Positions 1 to 6,085 of a stretch of DNA of 9,326 nucleotides are shown piece after piece. Source of the DNA: Omnitrophica bacterium RIFOXYB12_FULL_50_7 (GTDB lineage: Bacteria; Omnitrophota; Omnitrophia; Omnitrophales; Aquincolibacteriaceae); contig MHFU01000016.1 of the NCBI GenBank assembly GCA_001804345.1, forward strand, positions 1 through 9,326, in the 5' to 3' direction. The notes below the pieces were generated by a model. That model was given only the letters and a program-made list of their open reading frames with translations, made no database searches and had not been told where the DNA came from. Position 1 is the stretch's first letter. The number at the start of each line of letters is the position of its first letter. Both the position numbers and the translations under genes were made by a program.

Positions 1-1
1 G

Positions 2-406
2 CATTTCTCAAAACGGAAATTTTCGATGTTTTTCTTGATCGTATGCGGTATGGTCGCGTTGACCGGCTGTCAGACGATCCGGGATAGTAATGCCAGATCC
101 AAAGAGGAGACGCTTGCAGCGGCGGGTTTTCAGATGAGACAAGCCCAGACTCCGGAGCAATTGGCGAATGTCCAAGGCATGACGCAGCGCAAGCTCATCC
201 CGCATACCAAGGATGGCCGGCTTTTGTATGTTTATGCGGATGCCGAAGCCTGTCAGTGTGTCTACGTCGGCACGGAGCAAAATTATCAGGATTATCAGAA
301 AATGGTTTACCAGACGAATCTTGCCGACGAGCAGGAAGCCACGGCGGAAATGAACAGCGAAACCATGTTCAATTGGGGCGTTTGGGGGCCTTGGGGACCC
401 TGGTAA
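2..406 (+). CDS. Small Trp-tailed lipoprotein, 5' end outside window
   Basis: Predicted membrane-anchored lipoprotein of unknown function. An ATG at 26 opens a 126-residue protein whose first residues are a hydrophobic stretch ending in a lipobox, L12-T13-G14-C15, so lipidation is expected on C15 (numbering from that ATG). The same frame is open back to base 2 and encodes HFSKRKFS just before the ATG. Those K/R residues are what the n-region of a signal peptide needs, and the ATG alone would leave none. I therefore infer that the true start lies upstream of the window and this is a 5'-truncated view. The mature part is polar, has a QCVYVG segment, and ends in the tryptophan-rich tail FNWGVWGPWGPW. 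I do not recognise a named family. It converges on the phosphatase gene at 589-2553. Confidence 0.75.
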   Translation, partial: HFSKRKFSMFFLIVCGMVALTGCQTIRDSNARSKEETLAAAGFQMRQAQTPEQLANVQGMTQRKLIPHTKDGRLLYVYADAEACQCVYVGTEQNYQDYQKMVYQTNLADEQEATAEMNSETMFNWGVWGPWGPW

Positions 407-501
407 GGAAATAAAAAAGTAACAAAAGGGACGGTGTTGTCTTTCCAAAAAATATCACGCAACAGCTTCCTTGTAAAAAGACGGTATTTATCCGAGGTCT
501 T

Positions 502-540
502 AGTACTGTTCTCCATTTGATTTTAGGGGTTAACAGTACT
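502..540. repeat. Inverted repeat between convergent genes (AGTACTGTT/AACAGTACT)
   Basis: A perfect 9-bp inverted repeat: AGTACTGTT at 502-510 and AACAGTACT at 532-540, separated by 21 bases. It lies in the 182-bp gap between the lipoprotein stop (406) and the phosphatase stop (589), where bidirectional transcript ends are expected. No T-run follows it on either strand, so I do not call it an intrinsic terminator. It could be a 3' stabilising structure or a repeat remnant. Confidence 0.4.
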
Positions 541-542
541 GC

Positions 543-575
543 ACCGCATACCCCTCATTTCAAATGTTATGCGGT
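543..575. repeat. Nested hairpin downstream of both convergent genes
   Basis: A perfect 8-bp inverted repeat, ACCGCATA at 543-550 with TATGCGGT at 568-575, enclosing a second small palindrome CATTTCAAATG at 556-566. The structure is only 13 bases past the phosphatase stop codon on the minus strand and is the closest candidate for its mRNA 3' end. A U-tract is missing in both directions, so a role as a processing or stability hairpin is as likely as termination. Confidence 0.4.
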
Positions 576-588
576 AGAAAGTTTTCCC

Positions 589-2553
589 TCAGATCAGTCG
601 CCTCAAGGAAAGGATCGTGAGATCGTCGGTTGGCTTTTGCTGCTGGAAGTCCATCGCTTCCTGGAAGACTTTCTCGCACAGAGCCATTACGGATTCCTGA
701 GCATGCCCCTCCAGAAAAGCCTGAAACCTCTTTTCATTAAGAAACTCCCCGGAGGGAGTTCGGGCCTCGGGAAAACCGTCTGTGTATAGAATAAGCGTTT
801 CGCCAAGCGCCAAGGTTTCTTTCGCGGCCTCGTATTTCAGATCCTCTGAAATGCCCAAAATAGTGCCGGTAACTCTTCCGAACTTTCGAACCTTGCCGGA
901 TCGATCAATGCAATAAGGCTGATGATGACCGGCGTTCACATACCAAACCGTTCCGCTTCGAAGATCGTAATAGCCCAAAAAGAGCGTGACGAACATGCCT
1001 CGTTCGTTCCCGTCGAAAAGGATTTTATTCGTGGCCTCCAATGTTTCAGAAGGAGATTTTCCGCTCGAAGTGATATTCCGTATCAGGGTGCGCGCGATTA
1101 CCATGAACATAGCGGCGGGGATGCCCTTCCCTGAAACATCCGCAATGGTGAAAACCAAAGTGTTTCCGTTGACAAAAAAGAAATCAAAAAAATCTCCAGC
1201 GACAAAACGGGCAGGGCCATTTTTCCCGTAGAGATCGAACTCTTTTCTTTCGGGGAAAGGAGGAAAAGTTTTTGGAAGAAGTGAAAGCTGGATGTCGCGA
1301 GCCACCTGTAGCTCGCTTTCAACCTGTTGCCGTTTGGCTATTTCCTGAGTTAGGGCCGCCATGTATTTTTTAAGTCCCTGGACCATTTGTTTGAACGATT
1401 CCGCGAGGGCGCCTATTTCATTTGCCCCGTAGCTTTCTTCAAAAGGCACATCAAAGTCCCCAGTCCCGAGTTTTTTGGCCGCCGCGGAAAGTTTAATGGC
1501 AGGTTGGGTGATCTTGGCGGAGATCACGAGAAGCAGGATCACGATTAGTAAGAGCCCCACAGACATGCTCAACCCAAACCTTGTCAATTGCTGCCAGACC
1601 GGCCGCATAATCTCCTCTTCCGGAACGGTTGCCGCAAAAGACCATCCGGTGCTGGTGATGGGGGCATAAAATAAAAATATCTTCTTTGATCCCGTAAAAT
1701 CCTTGATAAGAACAGCTCCTTTTCCCCCGGAGGTCATTTTTCGTCCCAGAGAAATCAATTCTGGCCGATGGATCTTTTCAGCGTTTGAAAAAATGGTTTC
1801 CTTCATGATGTATTCCGGATTCGGGTGGGTAATATACTGGCCTTCGCGGCTGATGATCACAAAAGCGTTGGAGGCTACCAGGCTGTCTTCACGGAGGAAC
1901 TTTTGCAGGTTTTGGATGGGGATATCGGCTGTGACGACTCCCTGGAATTTCCCGTTCTTGAAGAAAGGCGTCGAATAAGTACACATCATGATGTTTCCGG
2001 CTCCTTCGTCAAAAAAAGGTTCGGTCCAGACGGCGACGCCGCTTTTCTTGGGAGAACTGTACCAGTCCCAGCTGCGGTAATCGTAGGCGTCTTTCGCAAC
2101 ATCGATTTCGCGGAATAGTTCCGTGTTCTTGGGGGAGGATGGATTTTCCTGTTTTGCGTTCATCTCCGGGGTTTTACGGCAGACGTAGGGTCCAAACAGT
2201 TTCTTTTTCGACGTAAACGCATTTTCTGCAAAAGCGATGGCGGAACCAGAAATGAACGGATTTTGTGAAACATGGTCGCGCAGAAGGTGGTAGAGCGTCT
2301 CCTCGGAAAAAACAGTTTTTTCTTCCAGAAATGAAGCCGTGGTGTTGACTCCTTGTGCGGTCACGGAAAAAGCTTCGTTGAATTTCTCCGCGTAAAGGGT
2401 TGCCCGTGCTGTCATGTAATTACTCATGCCTTCGTAGGCATGTTTGCGAAACTCATAGTAAGCGGTGCCCAACACTGTTAAGTAGACGGCCACCAGGGGG
2501 ATCCCGACAGCAAGGCAAAGCTCCCAACGGATCGATCGAAATTTTGAGGACAT
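589..2553 (-). CDS. dCache-HAMP sensor PP2C phosphatase (SpoIIE/RsbU family)
   Basis: Predicted inner-membrane serine/threonine phosphatase that senses a periplasmic signal. In this family the usual target is the phosphorylated form of an anti-sigma-factor antagonist (partner switching). Order of parts in 654 residues: TM1 about 12-32; periplasmic dCache-like sensor about 40-315, with the characteristic run WTEPFFDEGAGNIMMCTYS at 176-194; TM2 about 326-346; HAMP about 347-400; linker helix 400-430; SpoIIE-type PP2C domain about 440-652. Expected metal-binding acidic motifs are all present: VAGDFFD (D454, D457), ADVSGKG (D472), TDG (D592) and PTDD (D643, D644), so it should be active. The ATG at 2553 is the only start between the upstream in-frame stop and TM1. 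No clear Shine-Dalgarno precedes it; a TATAAT lies 7 bases upstream. No anti-sigma or antagonist gene is visible here, so the target is unknown. Confidence 0.93.
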   Translation of the reverse strand: MSSKFRSIRWELCLAVGIPLVAVYLTVLGTAYYEFRKHAYEGMSNYMTARATLYAEKFNEAFSVTAQGVNTTASFLEEKTVFSEETLYHLLRDHVSQNPFISGSAIAFAENAFTSKKKLFGPYVCRKTPEMNAKQENPSSPKNTELFREIDVAKDAYDYRSWDWYSSPKKSGVAVWTEPFFDEGAGNIMMCTYSTPFFKNGKFQGVVTADIPIQNLQKFLREDSLVASNAFVIISREGQYITHPNPEYIMKETIFSNAEKIHRPELISLGRKMTSGGKGAVLIKDFTGSKKIFLFYAPITSTGWSFAATVPEEEIMRPVWQQLTRFGLSMSVGLLLIVILLLVISAKITQPAIKLSAAAKKLGTGDFDVPFEESYGANEIGALAESFKQMVQGLKKYMAALTQEIAKRQQVESELQVARDIQLSLLPKTFPPFPERKEFDLYGKNGPARFVAGDFFDFFFVNGNTLVFTIADVSGKGIPAAMFMVIARTLIRNITSSGKSPSETLEATNKILFDGNERGMFVTLFLGYYDLRSGTVWYVNAGHHQPYCIDRSGKVRKFGRVTGTILGISEDLKYEAAKETLALGETLILYTDGFPEARTPSGEFLNEKRFQAFLEGHAQESVMALCEKVFQEAMDFQQQKPTDDLTILSLRRLI

Positions 2554-2559
2554 GCGAGG

Positions 2560-2565
2560 ATTATA
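2560..2565 (-). promoter_or_regulatory. Candidate -10 box for the phosphatase gene
   Basis: On the minus strand a perfect TATAAT (within GGTATAATCC) ends 7 bases before the ATG at 2553. Normal -10 to start-site spacing would put the first transcribed base at or next to the A of the ATG, which implies a leaderless mRNA. No good -35 hexamer is seen 16-18 bases upstream. The lack of a Shine-Dalgarno sequence at this gene fits the idea. The start site is inferred from spacing only. Confidence 0.45.
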
Positions 2566-2672
2566 CCTTTGATGAACCTGTTGCGGAAGTTGTTATCGGC
2601 ATTCTGTATGTACCAAGTTGGCGTGAATACCTCTGGCCGAGTATTTTCTTTAGGCGATTATTTTTTTTACGG

Positions 2673-2678
2673 TATAAT
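2673..2678 (+). promoter_or_regulatory. Candidate -10 box for the outer-membrane protein gene
   Basis: A perfect TATAAT (within GGTATAATTCC), preceded by a run of eight T bases, lies 14 bases before the ATG at 2693. Expected initiation near 2685 would leave a 5' leader of about 8 bases with no Shine-Dalgarno. The -35 region (about 2650-2656) matches the consensus poorly. It shares the GGTATAAT core with the oppositely oriented candidate at 2560-2565, so this 139-bp gap looks like a divergent promoter region. Confidence 0.5.
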
Positions 2679-2692
2679 TCCGGCTATAAGAT

Positions 2693-3511
2693 ATGATTCC
2701 GCGAGCCCTTATTTCAGCGCTTCTTAGCTTTGTTCTTTCCGCGAGTGTTTTTGCGGCAGAGATTCCCAGGGACAAAGAGATCAATACCGGGGAAGACATC
2801 ACTCATCCGCCTTCCACATTCGATATCCGTTATAAATATCAGCTCCTCAACGAAGAACGTTCGCAAAACACTTTTACCCTCCGTACGGACCGAGCCTCTT
2901 TTTTCAACAAGAGCTGGGGTCTCGGGACGCGCTTTGATCTGCCGTGTGTCCTTACTAACAGTTTCAGCGCCCATGAGCCGGACGGCGCGCTCAAGTTCGG
3001 TCTGGGCGACTTTCTTGCGCAGGCCCTATTGCTTAAAAAGTTCGGCGGCAATTGGGCGGCCGGCGCCGGGACGCAGTTCATTTTTCCGACCGCGACCGGT
3101 GACCAGATGGGAGGCGGCAAATACCAGTTGCTGCCCACCGCGGGGGTCCGCCGGAAACTTCCCGGGCTAAGCGAAGGAAGTTTTGCGGAGATGACAGTCC
3201 GGTACGCCTTGGATTACGCGGGTTCGAAGAAAAGGGGCCATATCGGGACCCTGGAAATGGCGCCGTCCGTTAACTGGATGCTCCCCGGCCGTTGGTTCAT
3301 CAATACCTACCCTTCGAACGATATCCAGATCAACCTGCTGGACGGCGGCCACGTATTCCTGCCCTTTAACGCCATGATCGGAAAAATATTCCCGGGCAAA
3401 ACGATCCTGTCCGTCGAATTCGGTTTTCCCATGTTCTACAGCGGGAAGCCGGAGAACTTTTACACGTTTTACGAATACAAGATGGAAGCACGCGTCGGGT
3501 TTTTCTATTAA
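2693..3511 (+). CDS. Predicted outer-membrane beta-barrel protein
   Basis: A 272-residue exported protein. Residues 1-22 form a signal peptide (MIPRALIS, a hydrophobic core, then VFAA), so it enters the Sec pathway. The mature part alternates polar and hydrophobic residues in strand-length segments rich in Gly, Phe and Tyr. It resembles proteins annotated as 'transporter' or MetA-like phenol-degradation outer-membrane proteins, although the family match is by general look only. The C-terminus, ARVGFFY, ends in an aromatic residue as outer-membrane barrels do for BAM recognition. The predicted topology is a small barrel of about 10-12 strands; the cargo is unknown. It is divergent from the phosphatase gene with 139 bp between the starts, so the two could share control. 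Its TAA (3509-3511) is overlapped by the left arm of hairpin repeat A. No Shine-Dalgarno is seen at the ATG. Confidence 0.75.
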   Translation: MIPRALISALLSFVLSASVFAAEIPRDKEINTGEDITHPPSTFDIRYKYQLLNEERSQNTFTLRTDRASFFNKSWGLGTRFDLPCVLTNSFSAHEPDGALKFGLGDFLAQALLLKKFGGNWAAGAGTQFIFPTATGDQMGGGKYQLLPTAGVRRKLPGLSEGSFAEMTVRYALDYAGSKKRGHIGTLEMAPSVNWMLPGRWFINTYPSNDIQINLLDGGHVFLPFNAMIGKIFPGKTILSVEFGFPMFYSGKPENFYTFYEYKMEARVGFFY

Positions 3512-3622
3512 TTGTCCTTAGCCGTTTAGCGCCGTTTTTTTTACGCTCTAAAAGGGACAGGTCTGCTTTGCTTTTCAGACCTGTCCCTGTGGGTTATGCA
3601 TGGCGCCTGAACGGGGACAATT
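3510..3622. repeat. Bipartite hairpin repeat A
   Basis: A 113-bp two-storey inverted repeat filling most of the gap before the first hydrolase gene. Outer arms: AATTGTCC (3510-3517) pairs with GGACAATT (3615-3622). After a 4-base bulge, CCGTTTAG (3522-3529) pairs with CTGAACGG (3607-3614) with one T-G wobble (3527 with 3609), and CGCC (3530-3533) pairs with GGCG (3602-3605) past one bulged C. Inner hairpin: GGGACAGGTCTG (3554-3565) pairs perfectly with CAGACCTGTCCC (3576-3587) around a 10-base loop. A run of eight T (3535-3542) lies in the left flank of the inner stem. The outer octamer and the GGGACAG core recur in repeat C (7695-7779), so this is likely a dispersed, possibly mobile, non-coding element (REPIN or MITE type). 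It could also shape the mRNA end of the barrel gene. Confidence 0.7.
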
Positions 3623-3635
3623 GTTTCGCAACCTG

Positions 3636-3641
3636 AGGAGG
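3636..3641 (+). promoter_or_regulatory. Strong ribosome binding site (AGGAGG) of hydrolase 1
   Basis: AGGAGG with a 4-base spacer to the ATG at 3646. It fixes the start of the first hydrolase. It also contrasts with the phosphatase and barrel genes, which lack such a site. Confidence 0.85.
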
Positions 3642-3645
3642 AAAT

Positions 3646-4770
3646 ATGAAGCAATCAGTGAAGATTATGGGTGCGGTTATGGCCTTATTTCTGGCGCTGG
3701 CCCCATGCGCGAACGCCTGTACTTTTGTCGACGTGGAGGCAAAGGACGGAAGTGTTGTGATCGGGCGCTCGATCGAGTGGGGATTTCCCATGGAGTACAC
3801 TTTTTCGGTGGTCCCCAAAGGTCAATCATTTACGGCAAGCTATCCTGCCGATAAAGTCGCCAAAGATTTTAAGCCGATGACTTGGGTCAGCAAATATGCC
3901 TATGCCGGAGTGGGTGTGACCGTTCAGCAGGGGCTCGACTCCGCGCAGAATGAGGCCGGGCTTAATATCGAGGGATTGAACCTGCCGGGGTTCACCGAAT
4001 TTCAAGCAGTGACGCCCGAAGATAAATCGGTCTTGGCGCTTTCAGATATTGGAGACTGGATCTTGGGGAACTTTGCGACCGTTCAGGAAGTAAGAGAAGC
4101 TTTGCCGAAAGTTACTGTTTGGACGCCTGCGGTGGCGGCCCAGGGAAGTGCTACGATCCATCTCGCGATTACCGATCGAACGGGCGCGGGGATCGTCGTC
4201 GAGTACGTGAAGGGTAAGCTGAATATCCATGACAACGTCACGCATACGCTGACCAATAGCCCCCCTTATGACTGGCATCTGACGAACTTGCGGAATTACA
4301 TGACACTGAACCCCAAAGATATGGTCACGTCGGAGAGAGAAGGATACACCTTGAAAGAGCTCAGCACTGGCGACGGGATGACGGGGCTGCCCGGGGATTT
4401 TAAATCAGCATCAAGGTTCGTTAAGGTCAGTCTGCTGCGTTCTTTTGCAGCTCCTGTCAGTACGGCGGAAGAAGCATATTCTCTCGCGGGTCATCTTATC
4501 AATACGGTGGATATTCCGCGAGGGTCGGTCAATTCCGGCGATTACGAGGAGCAGCCGATGCTGGAGACGGCGCAGATCACCCTCATCAAAGATCTCAAAA
4601 ACAACAAGGTCTTTGTCGCGGACTATGCGCATCGGTTAAATTATTTGCTCATTGATCTGAACAAGTTTTTCGCCCAAAATAAGAAAATCGGGCCAGTGCT
4701 TCTTTCAAGCTTTATCAATCAAGCGCCCATGGATATCACCGATGCCATTAAATATGAGGAGGACGTATGA
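3646..4770 (+). CDS. Exported linear amide C-N hydrolase, CBAH/penicillin V acylase family (paralog 1)
   Basis: An Ntn-type cysteine hydrolase (peptidase family C59) that cleaves linear amide bonds. Known members act on bile-salt conjugates, penicillin V or N-acyl homoserine lactones. The 374-residue protein starts with a signal peptide ending ANA-C25, so signal peptidase I cleavage would free C25 as the N-terminal nucleophile. Residues seen at family positions (bile salt hydrolase numbering from memory): C25 (Cys2), R41 (Arg18), E44 (Asp21, here Glu), N112 in GLNLPG (Asn82), N204 in LTNSP (the second conserved Asn), R257 in ASRF (Arg228). The segments LTNLRNYM (212-219) and GLPGD (247-251) are typical. 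The GLNLPG Asn is as in Gram-positive bile salt hydrolases; its neighbour has lost it. It overlaps the next gene by 4 bp (ATGA at 4767-4770). The substrate is unknown; bile salts are not implied. Confidence 0.9.
   Translation: MKQSVKIMGAVMALFLALAPCANACTFVDVEAKDGSVVIGRSIEWGFPMEYTFSVVPKGQSFTASYPADKVAKDFKPMTWVSKYAYAGVGVTVQQGLDSAQNEAGLNIEGLNLPGFTEFQAVTPEDKSVLALSDIGDWILGNFATVQEVREALPKVTVWTPAVAAQGSATIHLAITDRTGAGIVVEYVKGKLNIHDNVTHTLTNSPPYDWHLTNLRNYMTLNPKDMVTSEREGYTLKELSTGDGMTGLPGDFKSASRFVKVSLLRSFAAPVSTAEEAYSLAGHLINTVDIPRGSVNSGDYEEQPMLETAQITLIKDLKNNKVFVADYAHRLNYLLIDLNKFFAQNKKIGPVLLSSFINQAPMDITDAIKYEEDV
4757..4762 (+). promoter_or_regulatory. Ribosome binding site (AGGAGG) of hydrolase 2, inside hydrolase 1
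   Basis: AGGAGG within the last codons of the first hydrolase, 4 bases before the ATG at 4767. With the ATGA stop/start overlap it supports translational coupling of the two paralogs and settles the start of the second. Confidence 0.85.
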
Positions 4771-5966
4771 ACCGTTTTATGAAGATCCTTTGTATCGTTA
4801 TGGCGGTCTGTCTGGGCCTTGTGCCATGTGCCAACGCATGCACGAGTTTTTACGTCAAGGCGGGTGACGGGACCGTGGTTGTCGCGCGTTCCAACGAATT
4901 CGGGATCGACGCCAAGTCGCAAATCGTGTTTGAGCCCGCAGGCAAGATATTCGCCAGCAAATCCCCCGACGGCGGGCAGGGCAGAGGTTGGACGTCGAAA
5001 TACGCTTTTCTCGGTATCAACGGGATGGGGCTGAAGGAAAGTTTCGGCGACGGGATGAACGAGGCCGGTCTTTCCGTGGAAGCCCTGTATTTCACGGAAG
5101 GTAAATATGAAACTCCCGGACCGGAAGAAGCCGCGAACGCTCTGAGCAGTAACGATTTTATTTCATGGATCCTGAGCAACTTTGCCACCGCCGATGAGGT
5201 AAAAAAAGAGCTCTCGTCGGTTCGTGTGTGGGGAGAGACCGTGGAAGAACTCGGCGGTCCCTTTCTGCTGCACTTTGCTGTCCATGATGCTACCGGAAAT
5301 TGCATCGTTATCGAATTTATTAAGGGCGAGAAAAAGGTCTACGACCATCCGATCGGCGTGATGACGAACATGCCGGAATTGCCGTGGCAGATCACAAACC
5401 TCCGGAATTTCGTGAATCTTAACCCGCTTATTCCGAAGGCGAAGGATTTCAATGGCGTTGAGATCAAACCCACGGGAACGGGTTCGGGCTGGCTCGGCAT
5501 ACCGGGCGATTGGAGCCCTCCGTCAAGGTTCGTTCGAATCGCCTATCTTGTCAATACGGCTCCGCAGGCCAAGGACCGGACCGCCGCACTGAATCTGGCC
5601 AAACACATTCTCAACACCGTGGATATCCCTTTAGGCGCCGTCCAGGCTGAGCTCAAGTCCCATTCTCCATCAAAAGAGTCAACGGTTAATGGGGCTAGCC
5701 TTGGCAACCTTTCAGGAAAAGAAAATGGAGGCCAGGGCAAGGCCAAGGGCGGAGGCGATGCGATCGCAAAGGAATACACCCAGTGGTCGCTTCTTCTGGA
5801 TCTCTCCAACCGTGTGATGTATTACTACACTTACGACGACATGAATCTGAAGTCCATCGATCTAAAGAAGCTGGCGGCGGCCGTCGATGCGCCGGTCCAA
5901 TTTATACCGATGGTTGAAGATTTTTCCGTTGCGGATAGGACAAACAAGCTTGCGGAGATGAAATGA
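4767..5966 (+). CDS. Exported linear amide C-N hydrolase, CBAH/penicillin V acylase family (paralog 2)
   Basis: The second Ntn cysteine hydrolase of the pair, 399 residues. The signal peptide ends with the same PCANAC as its neighbour, and C25 sits at the same position, ready to become the N-terminal nucleophile in the periplasm. R41 and E44 (in RSNEFG), N201 (MTNMP) and R254 (PPSRF) match family active-site positions. At the oxyanion-hole position, where paralog 1 has GLNLPG, this protein has ALYFTE, that is Tyr108 instead of Asn. From memory this is usual in the Gram-negative penicillin V acylase-like branch. Between NTVDIP (283-288) and YTQW (337-340) it carries an insert of about 30-40 residues, rich in Gly, Ser and Lys, that paralog 1 lacks. 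The rest of the C-terminal part (LLLDLSNRVMYYYTYDDMN) fits the family. It is coupled to the upstream gene by a 4-bp overlap. The substrate is unknown. Confidence 0.9.
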   Translation: MNRFMKILCIVMAVCLGLVPCANACTSFYVKAGDGTVVVARSNEFGIDAKSQIVFEPAGKIFASKSPDGGQGRGWTSKYAFLGINGMGLKESFGDGMNEAGLSVEALYFTEGKYETPGPEEAANALSSNDFISWILSNFATADEVKKELSSVRVWGETVEELGGPFLLHFAVHDATGNCIVIEFIKGEKKVYDHPIGVMTNMPELPWQITNLRNFVNLNPLIPKAKDFNGVEIKPTGTGSGWLGIPGDWSPPSRFVRIAYLVNTAPQAKDRTAALNLAKHILNTVDIPLGAVQAELKSHSPSKESTVNGASLGNLSGKENGGQGKAKGGGDAIAKEYTQWSLLLDLSNRVMYYYTYDDMNLKSIDLKKLAAAVDAPVQFIPMVEDFSVADRTNKLAEMK

Positions 5967-5972
5967 AAAAAA

Positions 5973-6068
5973 GGTGACAGTCCTGGCTTTTATTTTCTTT
6001 TGATCAAAGGCAGCCAGGACTGCCCGACTTCCACCAAGCGGAAATTGATAAGAATTGGGACTGTCACC
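5973..6068. repeat. Inverted-repeat element B
   Basis: A 96-bp element between paralog 2 and the C45 gene. Its ends form a perfect 11-bp inverted repeat, GGTGACAGTCC (5973-5983) and GGACTGTCACC (6058-6068). The left arm also pairs with a second partner: CAGTCCTGGCT (5978-5988) and AGCCAGGACTG (6012-6022), again 11 bp, 23-base loop. The two pairings share 5978-5983, so they exclude each other. A run of seven A (5966-5972) precedes the left end, so read on the minus strand the element ends in a T-run. The terminal arm shares GTGAC-W-GTCC with the inner arm of repeat C. It is probably a dispersed palindromic or MITE-like element; termination or attenuation ahead of the next gene is possible but unproven. 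Confidence 0.65.
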
Positions 6069-6085
6069 CAAAAGAGGAGAGAGTT

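Noticed and set aside
8..448. A 146-codon minus-strand open frame across the lipoprotein gene
   Set aside because: The plus frame has a convincing lipobox and signal sequence; the minus frame shows no domain or ribosome site.
3535..3542. Intrinsic terminator of the barrel gene at the T-run
   Set aside because: The eight T bases are not preceded by a stable local GC-rich hairpin; the nearby left-arm sequence pairs with the distant right arm of repeat A instead.
3708..3720. Lipobox-like ANAC at the end of the hydrolase signal peptides (also at 4829-4841)
   Set aside because: Asn at -2 and no Leu at -3 fit poorly with a lipobox, while AxA fits signal peptidase I and C25 is the catalytic nucleophile, which must have a free amino group.
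4850..5305. A 151-codon minus-strand open frame within hydrolase 2
   Set aside because: It lies entirely inside a gene with strong family motifs; its composition (Pro, Ser, Arg rich) is typical of a reverse-frame shadow.
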